From Streptomyces coryli (GTDB lineage Bacteria > Actinomycetota > Actinomycetes > Streptomycetales > Streptomycetaceae): a DNA stretch of 40,873 nt. The DNA is taken from contig NZ_JAAKZV010000044.1 of assembly GCF_011044975.1 (NCBI RefSeq), forward strand, positions 1 to 40,873, written 5' to 3'. Shown in pieces: positions 1 to 8,715 of the stretch (its first letter is position 1; each line of letters starts with the position of its first letter). The notes beneath the pieces were generated by a model. The model did no database searches, had not been told where the DNA came from, and saw only the letters and a program-made list of their open reading frames with translations. Both the position numbers and the translations under genes were made by a program.

Positions 1-1
1 G

Positions 2-93
2 GACGAGACCGAAGGCCGTGGGCAGTCGAGTAAGGGACGATCCTGCAAGGCTGTGGGCGGGCTCGGAAGGGACGATCCCGCAAGGCTGTGGGC
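2..93. repeat. 35-bp tandem repeat at the left edge (about 2.6 copies)
   Basis: Three units end in the same core AAGGCYGTGGGC, at 12-23, 47-58 and 82-93, exactly 35 bases apart. The two right-hand copies (32-58 and 67-93) match over 27 bases with one mismatch. The left-most unit is cut by the window edge and carries a one-base indel in its front half. No coding role is apparent, and the array probably continues to the left. Confidence 0.8.
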
Positions 94-178
94 AGGCATC
101 CCCACATCGCGGGACGGACGCGCACACCCGGACCGCAGCCCCCAGCAGCCTGCCAGCAAGCACCCCCCACCCCGCAGG

Positions 179-184
179 TAGCCT
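179..184 (+). promoter_or_regulatory. -10 box of a probable leaderless promoter for the GNAT gene
   Basis: TAGCCT fits TANNNT and lies 7 bases before the ATG at 192. No ribosome binding site stands before that ATG. The predicted transcription start coincides with the start codon. Confidence 0.5.
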
Positions 185-191
185 CGGCAGC

Positions 192-668
192 ATGCCGATC
201 CGTACCGCAGTCGTTCCCGCCGCCGATATCCTCCAGCTCCGCTGGACCGTGCTGCGTCCCGGCCTTCCCCGCGAGAGCGCGGTCTTTCCCGAGGACGACG
301 CCCCCGGCGCGTATCACCTCGCCGCCTACGACCCCGACGGCGTCGTCCGAGGCTGCGCTTCCTTCTCCCCCGAGCAGCTCCCCGGCGACGGGGACGGGCA
401 CGCGGCACCCCCCGCCATCCGCCTCCGCGGCATGGCCAGCGACCCAGCCGTCCGCGGTCAGGGCTACGGCACCGCCGTCCTCGACGCCGGTCTCGCCGAG
501 GCCGCCGCGCGCGGGGCCGGGGTCGCCTGGTGCAATGCGCGTACCGAAGCCGTCGGGTTCTACGAGGCCCACGGCTGGGAGATCCGCGGCGAGGAATTCC
601 ACATCGAGGGCGTCGGCCCGCACTACGTGATGGTCCGCAAGCTCGGGACTGTCCCCGCCCGGCCGTAG
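192..668 (+). CDS. GNAT-family N-acetyltransferase
   Basis: A 158-residue single-domain acetyltransferase that would transfer an acetyl group from acetyl-CoA to an unknown amine. The CoA-binding motif A is visible as VRGQGYGTAVL, and the following stretch WCNARTEAVGFYEAHGW is the usual GNAT C-terminal strand and helix (residues about 85-130). The frame is open upstream to 18, but that part is encoded over the tandem repeat and looks non-coding. The ATG at 192 is preferred because the GNAT homology begins there and a TAGCCT box sits 7 bases before it, which suggests a leaderless mRNA. The TAG stop is part of the probable -10 box of dnaG, 9 bases downstream. The substrate cannot be told from the sequence. 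Confidence 0.85.
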   Translation: MPIRTAVVPAADILQLRWTVLRPGLPRESAVFPEDDAPGAYHLAAYDPDGVVRGCASFSPEQLPGDGDGHAAPPAIRLRGMASDPAVRGQGYGTAVLDAGLAEAAARGAGVAWCNARTEAVGFYEAHGWEIRGEEFHIEGVGPHYVMVRKLGTVPARP

Positions 669-671
669 AAT
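666..671 (+). promoter_or_regulatory. -10 box of a probable leaderless promoter for dnaG
   Basis: TAGAAT overlaps the stop codon of the GNAT gene and is followed by 6 bases and then the GTG start of dnaG. No Shine-Dalgarno sequence lies between them. No clear -35 hexamer was found. Confidence 0.5.
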
Positions 672-677
672 CTCCCC

Positions 678-2576
678 GTGGCCGGGAGGATCAACGACGA
701 GGACGTACGGGCGGTGCGCAGCGCCGTGCCGATCGACTCCGTCGTGTCCGAATACCTGCAGCTCCGCCCCGCCGGCGGCGGCAATCTCAAGGGGCTGTGC
801 CCGTTCCACGACGAGAAGTCGCCGAGTTTCCACGTCAGCCCGGCCAAGGGCTTCTACCACTGCTTCGGCTGCCAGGAGGGCGGCGACACCGTCGACTTCG
901 TGATGAAGGTCGAGCACCTCTCCTTCTCCGAGACGATCGAGCGCCTCGCCCGCCAGGCCGGCATCACCCTCCGTTACGAGGAAGGCGGCTACAACCCCGG
1001 CCGCCAGCAGGGCGAGCGCACCCGCCTGATCGAGGCGCACAAGCACGCCGCCCAGTTCTACGTCGACCAGCTGCAGTCCGCCGAGGCCGAGATCGGCCGC
1101 CGCTTCCTCGCCGAGCGCGGCTTCGACCAGGCCGCCGCCGAGCACTTCGGTGTGGGCTACAGCCCGGCCGGCTGGGACCACCTCACCCGCTTCCTGCGCG
1201 GCAAGGGCTTCACCGACAAGGAGCTGATCCTTTCCGGGATCTCCCAGGACGGCCGCCGCGGCCCCATCGACCGCTTCCGCGGCCGCCTGATGTGGCCGAT
1301 CCGCGACATTACGGGCGAGGTCGTCGGCTTCGGTGCCCGCAAGCTCCGCGACGACGACAACGGGCCGAAATACCTCAACACCCCCGAGACGCCGCTCTAT
1401 CGCAAGTCCCAGGTGCTGTACGGGATCGACCTCGCCAAGCGCGAGATCTCCAAACAAGGCCGCGCCGTCGTCGTCGAGGGCTACACCGACGTCATGGCCT
1501 GCCACCTCTCCGGCGTCACCACCGCCATCGCCACCTGCGGCACCGCCTTCGGCGGCGAGCATGTCAAGATCCTCCGCCGGGTCCTGACCGACAATTCCCG
1601 CTCCGAGGTCGTCTTCACCTTCGACGGCGACGCCGCAGGCCAGAAGGCCGCCCTACGCGCCTTCGAGGACGACCAGAAGTTCGCCGCCCGTACGTCCATC
1701 GCGATCACCCCGGGCGGCATGGACCCCTGCGAGCTGCGCCTCGCCAAGGGCGACGACGCCGTGCACCAGCTGGTCGAGGACCGCTCGCCGCTCTTCGAGT
1801 TCGCCATCCGGTCGTTCGTCGCGCAGCACAACCTCGATACGGCGGAGGGCCGTTCGGCCGCCCTCGAAGAGTCCGCGCCCGTCGTCGCGCGGATCAAGGA
1901 CAGCGCCATCCAGCACGAGTACGCCGTCCAGCTCGCCGGCATGCTCGGCATCCTCGACGAGCGGTTCGTCGTACGGCGCGTGGGCCAGCTCGCCCGCTGG
2001 GCCCGCGAGGGCGGCGGCCGGCAGCGTGCCGGCGGGCCGGGGCAGCGTGGTCAGCAGGCGCCGCAGCAGGCCGCCCCGCCAGGGCCCCGCGGCCCGGCGA
2101 TCAACCTCCGCAATCCGGCCCACCACGCCGAGCGCGAACTCCTCAAGCTGGCCCTGCAGTTCCCCGCCCTGGTCTCGCCCGCCTTCGACGCGTACGGCAC
2201 GGACGAGTTCACCGCCCCGCCCTACGCCGCCGTGAAGGTGGCCATAGAGGCCGCGGGCGGCGCCGCGCTCGCCGACGACGGGTATCTGATCCGCGTCCGC
2301 GACTGCGCGCCCGACGACACGGTCCGCTCGCTCATCACCGAGCTCGCGGTCGAGCCGCTGCGCACCCGCCGCGAGGCCGACGAGATGTACGCGGGCGAGC
2401 AGTTGGTCAAGGTCCGCCTCGCCGCCGCCGACCGCCGTATCGACGAGGTCCGCGGCAGCCTCCACCGCCTCGGCCCGCAGGCCGCCCCTGACCAACAGGC
2501 GGCGGTCCAGAACGAGTTGTGGGTGCTGCAGCAATACCGCCAGGCGCTGCGCGAACGCGGCGCCGCGGCCCTCTGA
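678..2576 (+). CDS. dnaG: DNA primase DnaG
   Basis: Makes RNA primers for the lagging strand and acts with the DnaB helicase at the fork. The 632-residue protein has the full bacterial layout. A CHC2 zinc-ribbon comes first (C41, H44, C62, C65 in CPFH and CFGC). The primase core follows, with the TOPRIM motifs VVVEGYTDVM and FDGDAAGQ. The C-terminal third contains a low-complexity G/Q/P linker (about residues 445-480) and a helical helicase-binding domain. The start is GTG, with TAGAAT 6 bases upstream and no ribosome binding site, so translation is probably leaderless. The neighbouring downstream sigma gene is a recurring association in actinomycetes (recalled, not checked). Nothing appears truncated. 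Confidence 0.97.
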   Translation: MAGRINDEDVRAVRSAVPIDSVVSEYLQLRPAGGGNLKGLCPFHDEKSPSFHVSPAKGFYHCFGCQEGGDTVDFVMKVEHLSFSETIERLARQAGITLRYEEGGYNPGRQQGERTRLIEAHKHAAQFYVDQLQSAEAEIGRRFLAERGFDQAAAEHFGVGYSPAGWDHLTRFLRGKGFTDKELILSGISQDGRRGPIDRFRGRLMWPIRDITGEVVGFGARKLRDDDNGPKYLNTPETPLYRKSQVLYGIDLAKREISKQGRAVVVEGYTDVMACHLSGVTTAIATCGTAFGGEHVKILRRVLTDNSRSEVVFTFDGDAAGQKAALRAFEDDQKFAARTSIAITPGGMDPCELRLAKGDDAVHQLVEDRSPLFEFAIRSFVAQHNLDTAEGRSAALEESAPVVARIKDSAIQHEYAVQLAGMLGILDERFVVRRVGQLARWAREGGGRQRAGGPGQRGQQAPQQAAPPGPRGPAINLRNPAHHAERELLKLALQFPALVSPAFDAYGTDEFTAPPYAAVKVAIEAAGGAALADDGYLIRVRDCAPDDTVRSLITELAVEPLRTRREADEMYAGEQLVKVRLAAADRRIDEVRGSLHRLGPQAAPDQQAAVQNELWVLQQYRQALRERGAAAL

Positions 2577-2925
2577 CGCACGCCGGGCTCACGCCTTGAC
2601 CCGGCCCTGACTACGCCTGAATAAGGCCTGAATCAGGCCCTCCGGTACGCCCGGCGTACGCCGCGAACCTCCCGCTCCCATAACCACCCAGTCACGAAGC
2701 GGGCACAAATAGTGCCCGCACGCCCCTCGTGCCGGGCATGTGTCGTACTCCACACTGGTCCCGGTGCCTGAGTCCTCGGAGCGCGGCGGTGCCGGACCTG
2801 AAGACGGGTCCGGGCTCGCCGGGGATGCGCTCACGACGCATGGAACGGAGAGCGGCACGGCCGCCGCAACCGTTCCCCTGTCGCACGCCCTCGAACCGGC
2901 AGTGATCACTCTGGAGGTCGCCCCC
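2577..2925. promoter_or_regulatory. Leader between dnaG and the sigma gene with three perfect palindromes
   Basis: This 349-base gap holds three separate inverted repeats. GGCCTGA-A-TCAGGCC lies at 2625-2639, GTACGCC-C-GGCGTAC at 2645-2659, and an 8-bp stem with an AAATA loop at 2699-2719. GCCTGAAT also occurs as a direct repeat at 2615-2622 and 2626-2633. A TTGACC hexamer at 2596-2601 could be a -35 element. The third palindrome could be a terminator for dnaG. The tight first two, with a single central base, look more like protein-binding sites. The sigma frame is open back to a GTG at 2740, so part of the leader may be translated. Confidence 0.5.
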
Positions 2926-4050
<1,125 letters not shown>

Positions 4051-4056
4051 CCCGGG

Positions 4057-4094
4057 GCTGCGCCCACCTGCCAAGCCGTACGGGCGGGCGCAGC
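4057..4094. terminator. Hairpin between converging sigma and kinase genes
   Basis: GCTGCGCCC (4057-4065) pairs perfectly with GGGCGCAGC (4086-4094) across a 20-base loop, in the 48-base gap between two converging genes. There is no T-run, so this is a likely but unproven bidirectional terminator. Confidence 0.45.
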
Positions 4095-4098
4095 GGCC

Positions 4099-5553
4099 TC
4101 AGCCCATCGCCCCCGGATGCACCGCATCACGCACGGCCCCGAACTGCTGCCGCACCGCACCCCCGACCGCGAAGTCCTCCTCGCTCGCGGCGAAGACCTG
4201 CTGTCCGCGCGGCGCCCAGGCCGGGGGAGCGTCGGGGCCCAGCCGCCCCTCGCTGACGCCCAGCGCCCACGCCGCCTGCCGGGCCGCGCCCAGCGCGGCG
4301 TAGTCGGCCGGCTCCGGCACCACGACCTGCGCGCTGAGCAGCGACGGCGCCATCGCCTGCACCGCCGGCAGCTCCGCCGCCGGCCCCAGCAGGAAGACCC
4401 GCCGGATCTCCACCCCGCGCGAGCGCAGCAGCGCAAGCCCGTCCGCGAGCCCGCACAGCATCCCCTCGAAGGCGGCCCGCGCCATGTGCTCCGGCTTCAT
4501 CGCCTCGCGCCGCAGCCCGTGCAGCGACCCCGCGGCATGCGGCAGCTGCGGCGTCCGCTCGCCCTCGAGATACGGCAGGAAGACCAGCCCGTGCGACCCC
4601 GGCGTCGAGCTCAGCGCCAGCGTGCTCAGCCCCTCCAGATCCTTCGGATCGCGGCCGAGCAGTTCGGCGGCCCCCCGCAGCACCCGTACGGCATTCAGCG
4701 TGTGCACCACCGGCAGATGCATCCCGGTCGCGTCGGCCAGCGACGTAATCGTCCCGGTCGGGTCGGGCAGCGCCTCATGATGCACGGCGAAGGTGGCGGC
4801 AGAAGCCCCCAGCGATATGACGGCGTCACCGACCCCGACGCCCAGCCCGAAGGCCGCCGCCATGGTCTCCCCGGTCCCGGCGGATATCGCCAGCCCCTCC
4901 GGCGTACGCCCCGCGGTATCGGCGGGCCCGAGCACCTCCGGCAGCCCGGGCTCGTGCCCGAGCGCGAGCTCCGCGAGGTCGGGCCGCCACTGCCCGGTGA
5001 GCGGCGACCAGTACCCGGTCCCGGACGCCCCGCCGCGGTCCGTGGTCCGGCGTGCGGGCGAGCCGAGCAACTGCCAGACCAGCCAGTCCTGCGGCAGCAT
5101 CACCTGCGCGGTGCGCTTGGCCCGGTCCGGCTCCTCGCGCTGCAGCCGGCGCAGCTTCACCACGGGCAGCCGCGCGTCCGGCACATTGCCGATCGCCTGC
5201 GCCCACGCGGAGCGCCCGCCGAGCGCGTCGGCCAGCTCGGCGGCGGCGCCCTGGCCGCGCTTGTCATTGCCCAGCATGGCGGGCCGTACCAAAGAGCCCA
5301 TGGCGTCGACCGGAAGCAGTGCGTCCTGCTGCGCCGAGACCCCGATGGCCCGTACGCCCTCCAGCAGCCCGCCGTCCGCGGCCTGGCCGAGTGAGAGCAG
5401 CCAGGCCTGCGGGTCGATCTCGTAGCGTGGATCGGCGCCCTCGGACACCGGGTGCGGTGCGTACCCGTGCCTGAGCACCTCACCCGTATCCGCGTCGCAG
5501 ACGACGATACGAGTGGAATCGGACGAGCTGTCGAGACCGGCGACTATCCCCAT
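4099..5553 (-). CDS. FGGY-family carbohydrate kinase, xylulokinase-like, with altered active-site residues
   Basis: FGGY kinases phosphorylate sugars with ATP. At 484 residues this has xylulokinase length and order: N-terminal GLDSSSDSTRIVV phosphate-binding strand, SAQQDALLPVD in the sugar site, and the second actin-like domain with ISLGASAATFAVHH and a C-terminal GPAAELPAVQAM nucleotide motif. Two family signatures differ. The MHG of XylB reads QDA (residues 76-78). The catalytic Asp of the GDN-type motif is replaced by Glu229 in AGTGETMAAAF. It may be a divergent kinase with another substrate, or weakly active. No xylA isomerase is nearby. The start has CAAAAT 7 bases upstream and no ribosome binding site. 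The YtxH-like gene lies 41 bases upstream on the same strand. Confidence 0.8.
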   Translation of the reverse strand: MGIVAGLDSSSDSTRIVVCDADTGEVLRHGYAPHPVSEGADPRYEIDPQAWLLSLGQAADGGLLEGVRAIGVSAQQDALLPVDAMGSLVRPAMLGNDKRGQGAAAELADALGGRSAWAQAIGNVPDARLPVVKLRRLQREEPDRAKRTAQVMLPQDWLVWQLLGSPARRTTDRGGASGTGYWSPLTGQWRPDLAELALGHEPGLPEVLGPADTAGRTPEGLAISAGTGETMAAAFGLGVGVGDAVISLGASAATFAVHHEALPDPTGTITSLADATGMHLPVVHTLNAVRVLRGAAELLGRDPKDLEGLSTLALSSTPGSHGLVFLPYLEGERTPQLPHAAGSLHGLRREAMKPEHMARAAFEGMLCGLADGLALLRSRGVEIRRVFLLGPAAELPAVQAMAPSLLSAQVVVPEPADYAALGAARQAAWALGVSEGRLGPDAPPAWAPRGQQVFAASEEDFAVGGAVRQQFGAVRDAVHPGAMG

Positions 5554-5594
5554 GCAGGAGATTTTGCCTCATCGCCGGGCGGGCCCGGTCCGCC

Positions 5595-5915
5595 TCAGGT
5601 GTTGCTCGGGCCCCAGTCGTCCCCGTCGCCACCGCTGCCGCGGTTGCGGAGGCCGTTGGCGCGGGCCGCCACGGCGTCCGGGAGAAGGTCGGTGACCTGT
5701 TCGCCGACGGCGTGGAAGGCCTTGGTGGCGGCGCCCCTGCCGCTGAGCGCGGCGGACTCGGCGGCATTGCGCACCGCCGGGTTCTGCATGAAGTCGCGGG
5801 CGGCCTTCTTGATCTCCTCGTACCGCTCCCGGCCGGCACGGGTGCCGAGCACGTACCCCGCGGCCAGGCCGACGACGAACGTGATCCGGTGCGTCGGAAG
5901 CATCCGGTGCGGCAT
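5595..5915 (-). CDS. Small YtxH-like membrane-associated protein
   Basis: A 106-residue protein of unknown function. The N-terminus RITFVVGLAAGYVLGTRAGRERYE is the glycine-rich single membrane helix followed by a basic helix that is typical of YtxH-like proteins. The rest is a predicted amphipathic helix (about residues 30-95) and an acidic Gly/Asp tail. The ATG at 5915 is chosen for the purine-rich GAAGAAGGGG before it; the frame is open further up but crosses the tRNA-Asn gene in antisense. It lies 41 bases upstream of the FGGY kinase on the same strand and could share its transcript. Confidence 0.8.
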   Translation of the reverse strand: MPHRMLPTHRITFVVGLAAGYVLGTRAGRERYEEIKKAARDFMQNPAVRNAAESAALSGRGAATKAFHAVGEQVTDLLPDAVAARANGLRNRGSGGDGDDWGPSNT

Positions 5916-5987
5916 GGCTACCCCTTCTTCCTGGGCTGTGACTGGGTCCCTCTGGCAGTCGCTGCGGGGCGGGTACCCCAAACCGAT

Positions 5988-6017
5988 TTCAGAGCACCGC
6001 CTGCCATGCGCTAATGT
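5988..6017 (+). promoter_or_regulatory. Probable promoter of tRNA-Asn
   Basis: TTCAGA (5988-5993), an 18-base spacer and TAATGT (6012-6017) form a housekeeping-type promoter. It points at the tRNA gene starting at 6075 and would give a 5' leader of about 50 bases. Confidence 0.5.
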
Positions 6018-6074
6018 ATTCCGAGCAGCGCGGGAGCGCCTCCGGGAGACCGGTAGGAGGTCCGCGTGGAGCAT

Positions 6075-6147
6075 TCCTCGGTAGCTCAATTGGCAGAGCA
6101 GCCGGCTGTTAACCGGCAGGTTACTGGTTCGAGTCCAGTCCGGGGAG
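6075..6147 (+). tRNA. tRNA-Asn (GUU)
   Basis: A full cloverleaf of 73 bases. The acceptor TCCTCGG pairs with CCGGGGA with one T-G pair. The D arm contains AGCTCAATTGGCAGAGC. The anticodon stem is GCCGG/CCGGC around loop CTGTTAA with anticodon GTT at 6108-6110. The T arm contains GGTTCGAGTCC. The CCA end is not encoded. Confidence 0.97.
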
Positions 6148-6151
6148 CGCT

Positions 6152-6191
6152 GCGGAAGGGGTCCTCTACCCGAGGGCCCCTTCCGCGTTTT
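6152..6191 (+). terminator. Rho-independent terminator after tRNA-Asn
   Basis: GCGGAAGGGG (6152-6161) pairs perfectly with CCCCTTCCGC (6177-6186), followed by GTTTT. It lies 4 bases after the tRNA. The remaining 235 bases to the next tRNA show no gene; a weak TATGCT box lies at 6380-6385. Confidence 0.85.
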
Positions 6192-6426
6192 CCGGGTCGG
6201 TACGTCTCCCGGACCAAGATCACACCATCGGCGGTGTCCCGCCCCACGCATCACACTGCGCCCCGGGAACCGATCACCGCCCCCAGCCGTCCTGCCTTAC
6301 GTGCGTACCGGCGTGCCGGCCGGCCGGAGTCCCGCTGCCAAGCGTGGGGGGACCTCGGGCGACAGATCGTATGAGCAGCTATGCTGCGGCAGACGGCGCG
6401 CACACGTGTACGCGGCACGCCGTTCC

Positions 6427-6503
6427 GGGGCGGTAGCTCAGCCGGTTAGAGCAACGGACTCATAATCCGTCGGCCGTGGGTTCGAGTCCCACCCGCCCCA
6501 CCA
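6427..6503 (+). tRNA. tRNA with CAU anticodon (elongator Met or lysidine-modified Ile2)
   Basis: A full cloverleaf: acceptor GGGGCGG/CCGCCCC, D arm AGCTCAGCCGGTTAGAGC, anticodon stem ACGGA/TCCGT with loop CTCATAA (CAT at 6461-6463), and T arm GGGTTCGAGTCCC. CCA is encoded at 6501-6503, unlike in the neighbouring tRNA-Asn. It has a normal first acceptor base pair, so it is not the initiator. The sequence alone does not let me separate elongator Met from Ile2. Its 3' half overlaps the end of the antisense GH66 frame. Confidence 0.93.
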
Positions 6504-8428
6504 ACAGCCCGAGAAGAATCGTTCTGACCTGCGGGCACCTCTTCGTAGGTGGCAGACCGGTCTTCTTGACCTGTTCGAGGCTGCCCCAGCCGCTGGGCCT
6601 GGCGATGCGGTGGCGCCTCGCCGTTTGCGGTGTGGTCGAAGTAGATGAAGTCCCAGTTCTTCAGCTCCGGGACGGTGAACTCCAGGTAGGTGCCGCCGTC
6701 GTCGCTGCCCTCGGTGAAGGGCAGGTCGGCGGAGCGGCCGCCGGCCCGGTCGGGGCTGCCGACGCGCAAGGCCTCGGGGGCCTGCTGGCCGTCGCGCAGG
6801 TAGTACTTGACCTTCAGATCCTGCTTGACGGGCGGCGTCGCGGTGCCCGCATCGCGCCACTTGCCGTCGTTGCCGAGCAGGTTGATCAGGTGGAGGACGT
6901 CGGTGTCGCCGTTGCGCATGGCGTTGGCCCAGATGGTGTTGCCGGAGCCGTCGGTGGAGGTGTTCTCGCCCGCGATCTCGGTCTTGTTGCCGGCGGTGCG
7001 CAGCTCGGGGCCGTAGAAGAGGTTCTCGTAGCCGGTGATGACGTCGTAGTACGTCTTCTGCCAGGCCTTGAGCTCGGCGGACATGGTCTTGTCCTTGTTG
7101 AGGAAGTACTCGGTGTTGAGCATGTGGTCGTTCGGGCCCATCTCGAGGTGGTGCGAGCCGTTGGCGGCGAACATGGCGTTCGCCAGCTGCACCGAGGTGG
7201 TGTCGAAGACCGTGTTGGTGTTGGGGGTGCCCTCCGGGGTATTGGGCCGGTTCATGTAGGCGGGGGTGACGTGCGGCTTGCCGCCGGAGGCCGCGCGCTG
7301 CTTCTCCAGGTACTCCTTGACCTGGGCGTTGTTCTCGAAGTTCGCCCACAGCTCGGTGTAGAGGTAGTCGGCGCTGGTCTTGGCGAGTTCGCCGTCGCCG
7401 TAGCCGTCGACGGCGTTGAAGCCGACGGCGTTACGGCCCGCGGGCAGGGCGGCGCGGGTCTTGTCGGTGAGCTGGGCGAAGCCGTTCGGCCGGTTGACCT
7501 GGTTGCCGTCCTTGTCGTACTTCTCCGACCAGTAGCCGATCTGGTCCAGGTGGGCGCCGTCGAAGCCCATCGAGGAGACCGAGTCCTGGTACTGGTCGAC
7601 GATGTAGTTCTGCCAGCCGGGGTTCTCCGGGTTCATCAGGTGCAGGATCTGCCCGGGCAGCATCTGGTACTGCCAGGGGTCGGTGCCGTCGGGCTTGCTG
7701 AACAGCCGCCAGTCGGGGCTGACCTGGGACTGGTCGTAGTCGTTGAGCGCCGCGTACGACATCTGGTACGGCAGCGCGGCGAGGCCGCGATCGTGTCCGG
7801 CGTCGATGTAGTTGCGTACGGTCGCGGAGCTGATGGTGTCGCCGTTCCAGGCCGTCCAGGTGTCGGCGACGCCCGCGCCCTCGTGTTTGACGGGCTTCTC
7901 GTGCTTCCACAGCCAGTCGTAGTACTGCAGCGAGTTGATGTGGTAGCGCTGCGACAGCTCGGCGATGTCGCCCTTGGCCTCGTCCGGCGAGATGCCCGTG
8001 CCGTAGAAGGCCAGGAATCCGAAGCGGGGGAAGCGGGTCCAGGAGCTGGATACGTCGATCGCGGTCTGGGTACGGCTGTCGCCGGCGTCGATCTCGACGA
8101 GGTAGCCGCGGTAGTCCGTGCTCGGCGGCTTCACCTGCCATTCCGCCTGCCCACCGGACGGTTCCACGGTGGCCTCGTCGACGACGTCGCCGAGGTGGGT
8201 CAGCTTGAAGGTGACCGGGCCGTCGCCGTCCACCTTCGCCGTCACCGTGGCCGTCTGGCCCGGCGCGTAGCGGGAGGCGTCCGTCCACGCGTCGGAGACC
8301 GTCGCCGCCGACGCCGTGTCGGGCAGCAGTACGAGTCCCGAGCCGGCCAGGAGCAGGCCGCTGAGCGCGGCTCCTCCCCGAAGGTGTCGCTTTCGTCCGC
8401 GATTACGTTCATGTCGTGTACCTGTCAT
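6446..8428 (-). CDS. Secreted GH66 dextranase, 3' end running over the CAU tRNA gene
   Basis: GH66 enzymes cut alpha-1,6-glucan (dextran) internally. The protein has a basic N-terminus and a Sec-type signal ending near ASAA (residue 41), an Ig-like domain (about 42-130) and a TIM barrel with both expected catalytic residues: nucleophile Asp295 in GAHLDQIGYW and acid/base Glu359 in LYTELWANF. A C-terminal beta domain ends near WDFIYFDH (592-599). No CBM35 insertion is seen in the barrel, which favours dextranase over cyclodextran-forming CITase. The last 61 residues do not look like the family, and the final codons are antisense tRNA. The native stop therefore seems lost, and the true homologous region ends near 6632. 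GAGGA precedes the ATG. It is divergent from the ROK regulator. Confidence 0.88.
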   Translation of the reverse strand: MTGTRHERNRGRKRHLRGGAALSGLLLAGSGLVLLPDTASAATVSDAWTDASRYAPGQTATVTAKVDGDGPVTFKLTHLGDVVDEATVEPSGGQAEWQVKPPSTDYRGYLVEIDAGDSRTQTAIDVSSSWTRFPRFGFLAFYGTGISPDEAKGDIAELSQRYHINSLQYYDWLWKHEKPVKHEGAGVADTWTAWNGDTISSATVRNYIDAGHDRGLAALPYQMSYAALNDYDQSQVSPDWRLFSKPDGTDPWQYQMLPGQILHLMNPENPGWQNYIVDQYQDSVSSMGFDGAHLDQIGYWSEKYDKDGNQVNRPNGFAQLTDKTRAALPAGRNAVGFNAVDGYGDGELAKTSADYLYTELWANFENNAQVKEYLEKQRAASGGKPHVTPAYMNRPNTPEGTPNTNTVFDTTSVQLANAMFAANGSHHLEMGPNDHMLNTEYFLNKDKTMSAELKAWQKTYYDVITGYENLFYGPELRTAGNKTEIAGENTSTDGSGNTIWANAMRNGDTDVLHLINLLGNDGKWRDAGTATPPVKQDLKVKYYLRDGQQAPEALRVGSPDRAGGRSADLPFTEGSDDGGTYLEFTVPELKNWDFIYFDHTANGEAPPHRQAQRLGQPRTGQEDRSATYEEVPAGQNDSSRAVGGAGGTRTHGRRIMSPLL

Positions 8429-8634
8429 TGATTCCTCGCTGGATGAGGCGTGGTCGGGCTGCAGGGCGGGGTGTCGAAGCGCCCCTCGGTCGCCGGTTAA
8501 CGTCCCGCGTTTTCTTCTTCACGTCAACGAAATGGGCAAGACTCCCGACGCTCGGCCAGGAAGAAGAGACCGATTTGCCGCTTAGGTCCTGGCGATGCTG
8601 CATGCCACGAGCGGTGTCACGGTTCGATAACGCC

Positions 8635-8663
8635 ATCTTTTCGTGCTTGACGCACTAAAAGAT
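8635..8663. promoter_or_regulatory. Operator-like inverted repeat in the dextranase/ROK gap
   Basis: ATCTTTTCGTGC (8635-8646) and GCACTAAAAGAT (8652-8663) are inverted copies with one mismatch in 12, separated by TTGAC. The spacer and the first base of the right arm form TTGACG, a -35 hexamer. A CACACT -10 follows at 8671-8676 (18-base spacing), pointing at the ROK gene. A protein bound here would block that promoter, which suggests autoregulation. The half-site CTTTTNGTGC resembles that of the second ROK locus. Confidence 0.7.
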
Positions 8664-8715
8664 TGAGGGACACACTCCCGTCATCCGCAAGCAACACCGC
8701 TGGAGGTGCCGGGCG

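Noticed and set aside
2740-2925. Longer sigma factor starting at GTG 2740
   Set aside because: The start at 2926 has a well-spaced GGAGG and a recognisable N-terminus; the extra 62 residues show no sigma region. Kept as an alternative only.
6148-6426. A gene between the two tRNAs
   Set aside because: The open frames here start inside the tRNA-Asn or read through its terminator and show no family features.
6446-8428. Cycloisomaltooligosaccharide glucanotransferase instead of dextranase
   Set aside because: Catalytic residues fit both, but I see no CBM35-like insertion after the acid/base glutamate, so dextranase is preferred. A biochemical test would decide.
6476-8431. Long plus-strand open frame opposite the GH66 gene
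   Set aside because: Valine/glycine-rich antisense of a recognisable catalytic domain; no ribosome binding site or motifs.
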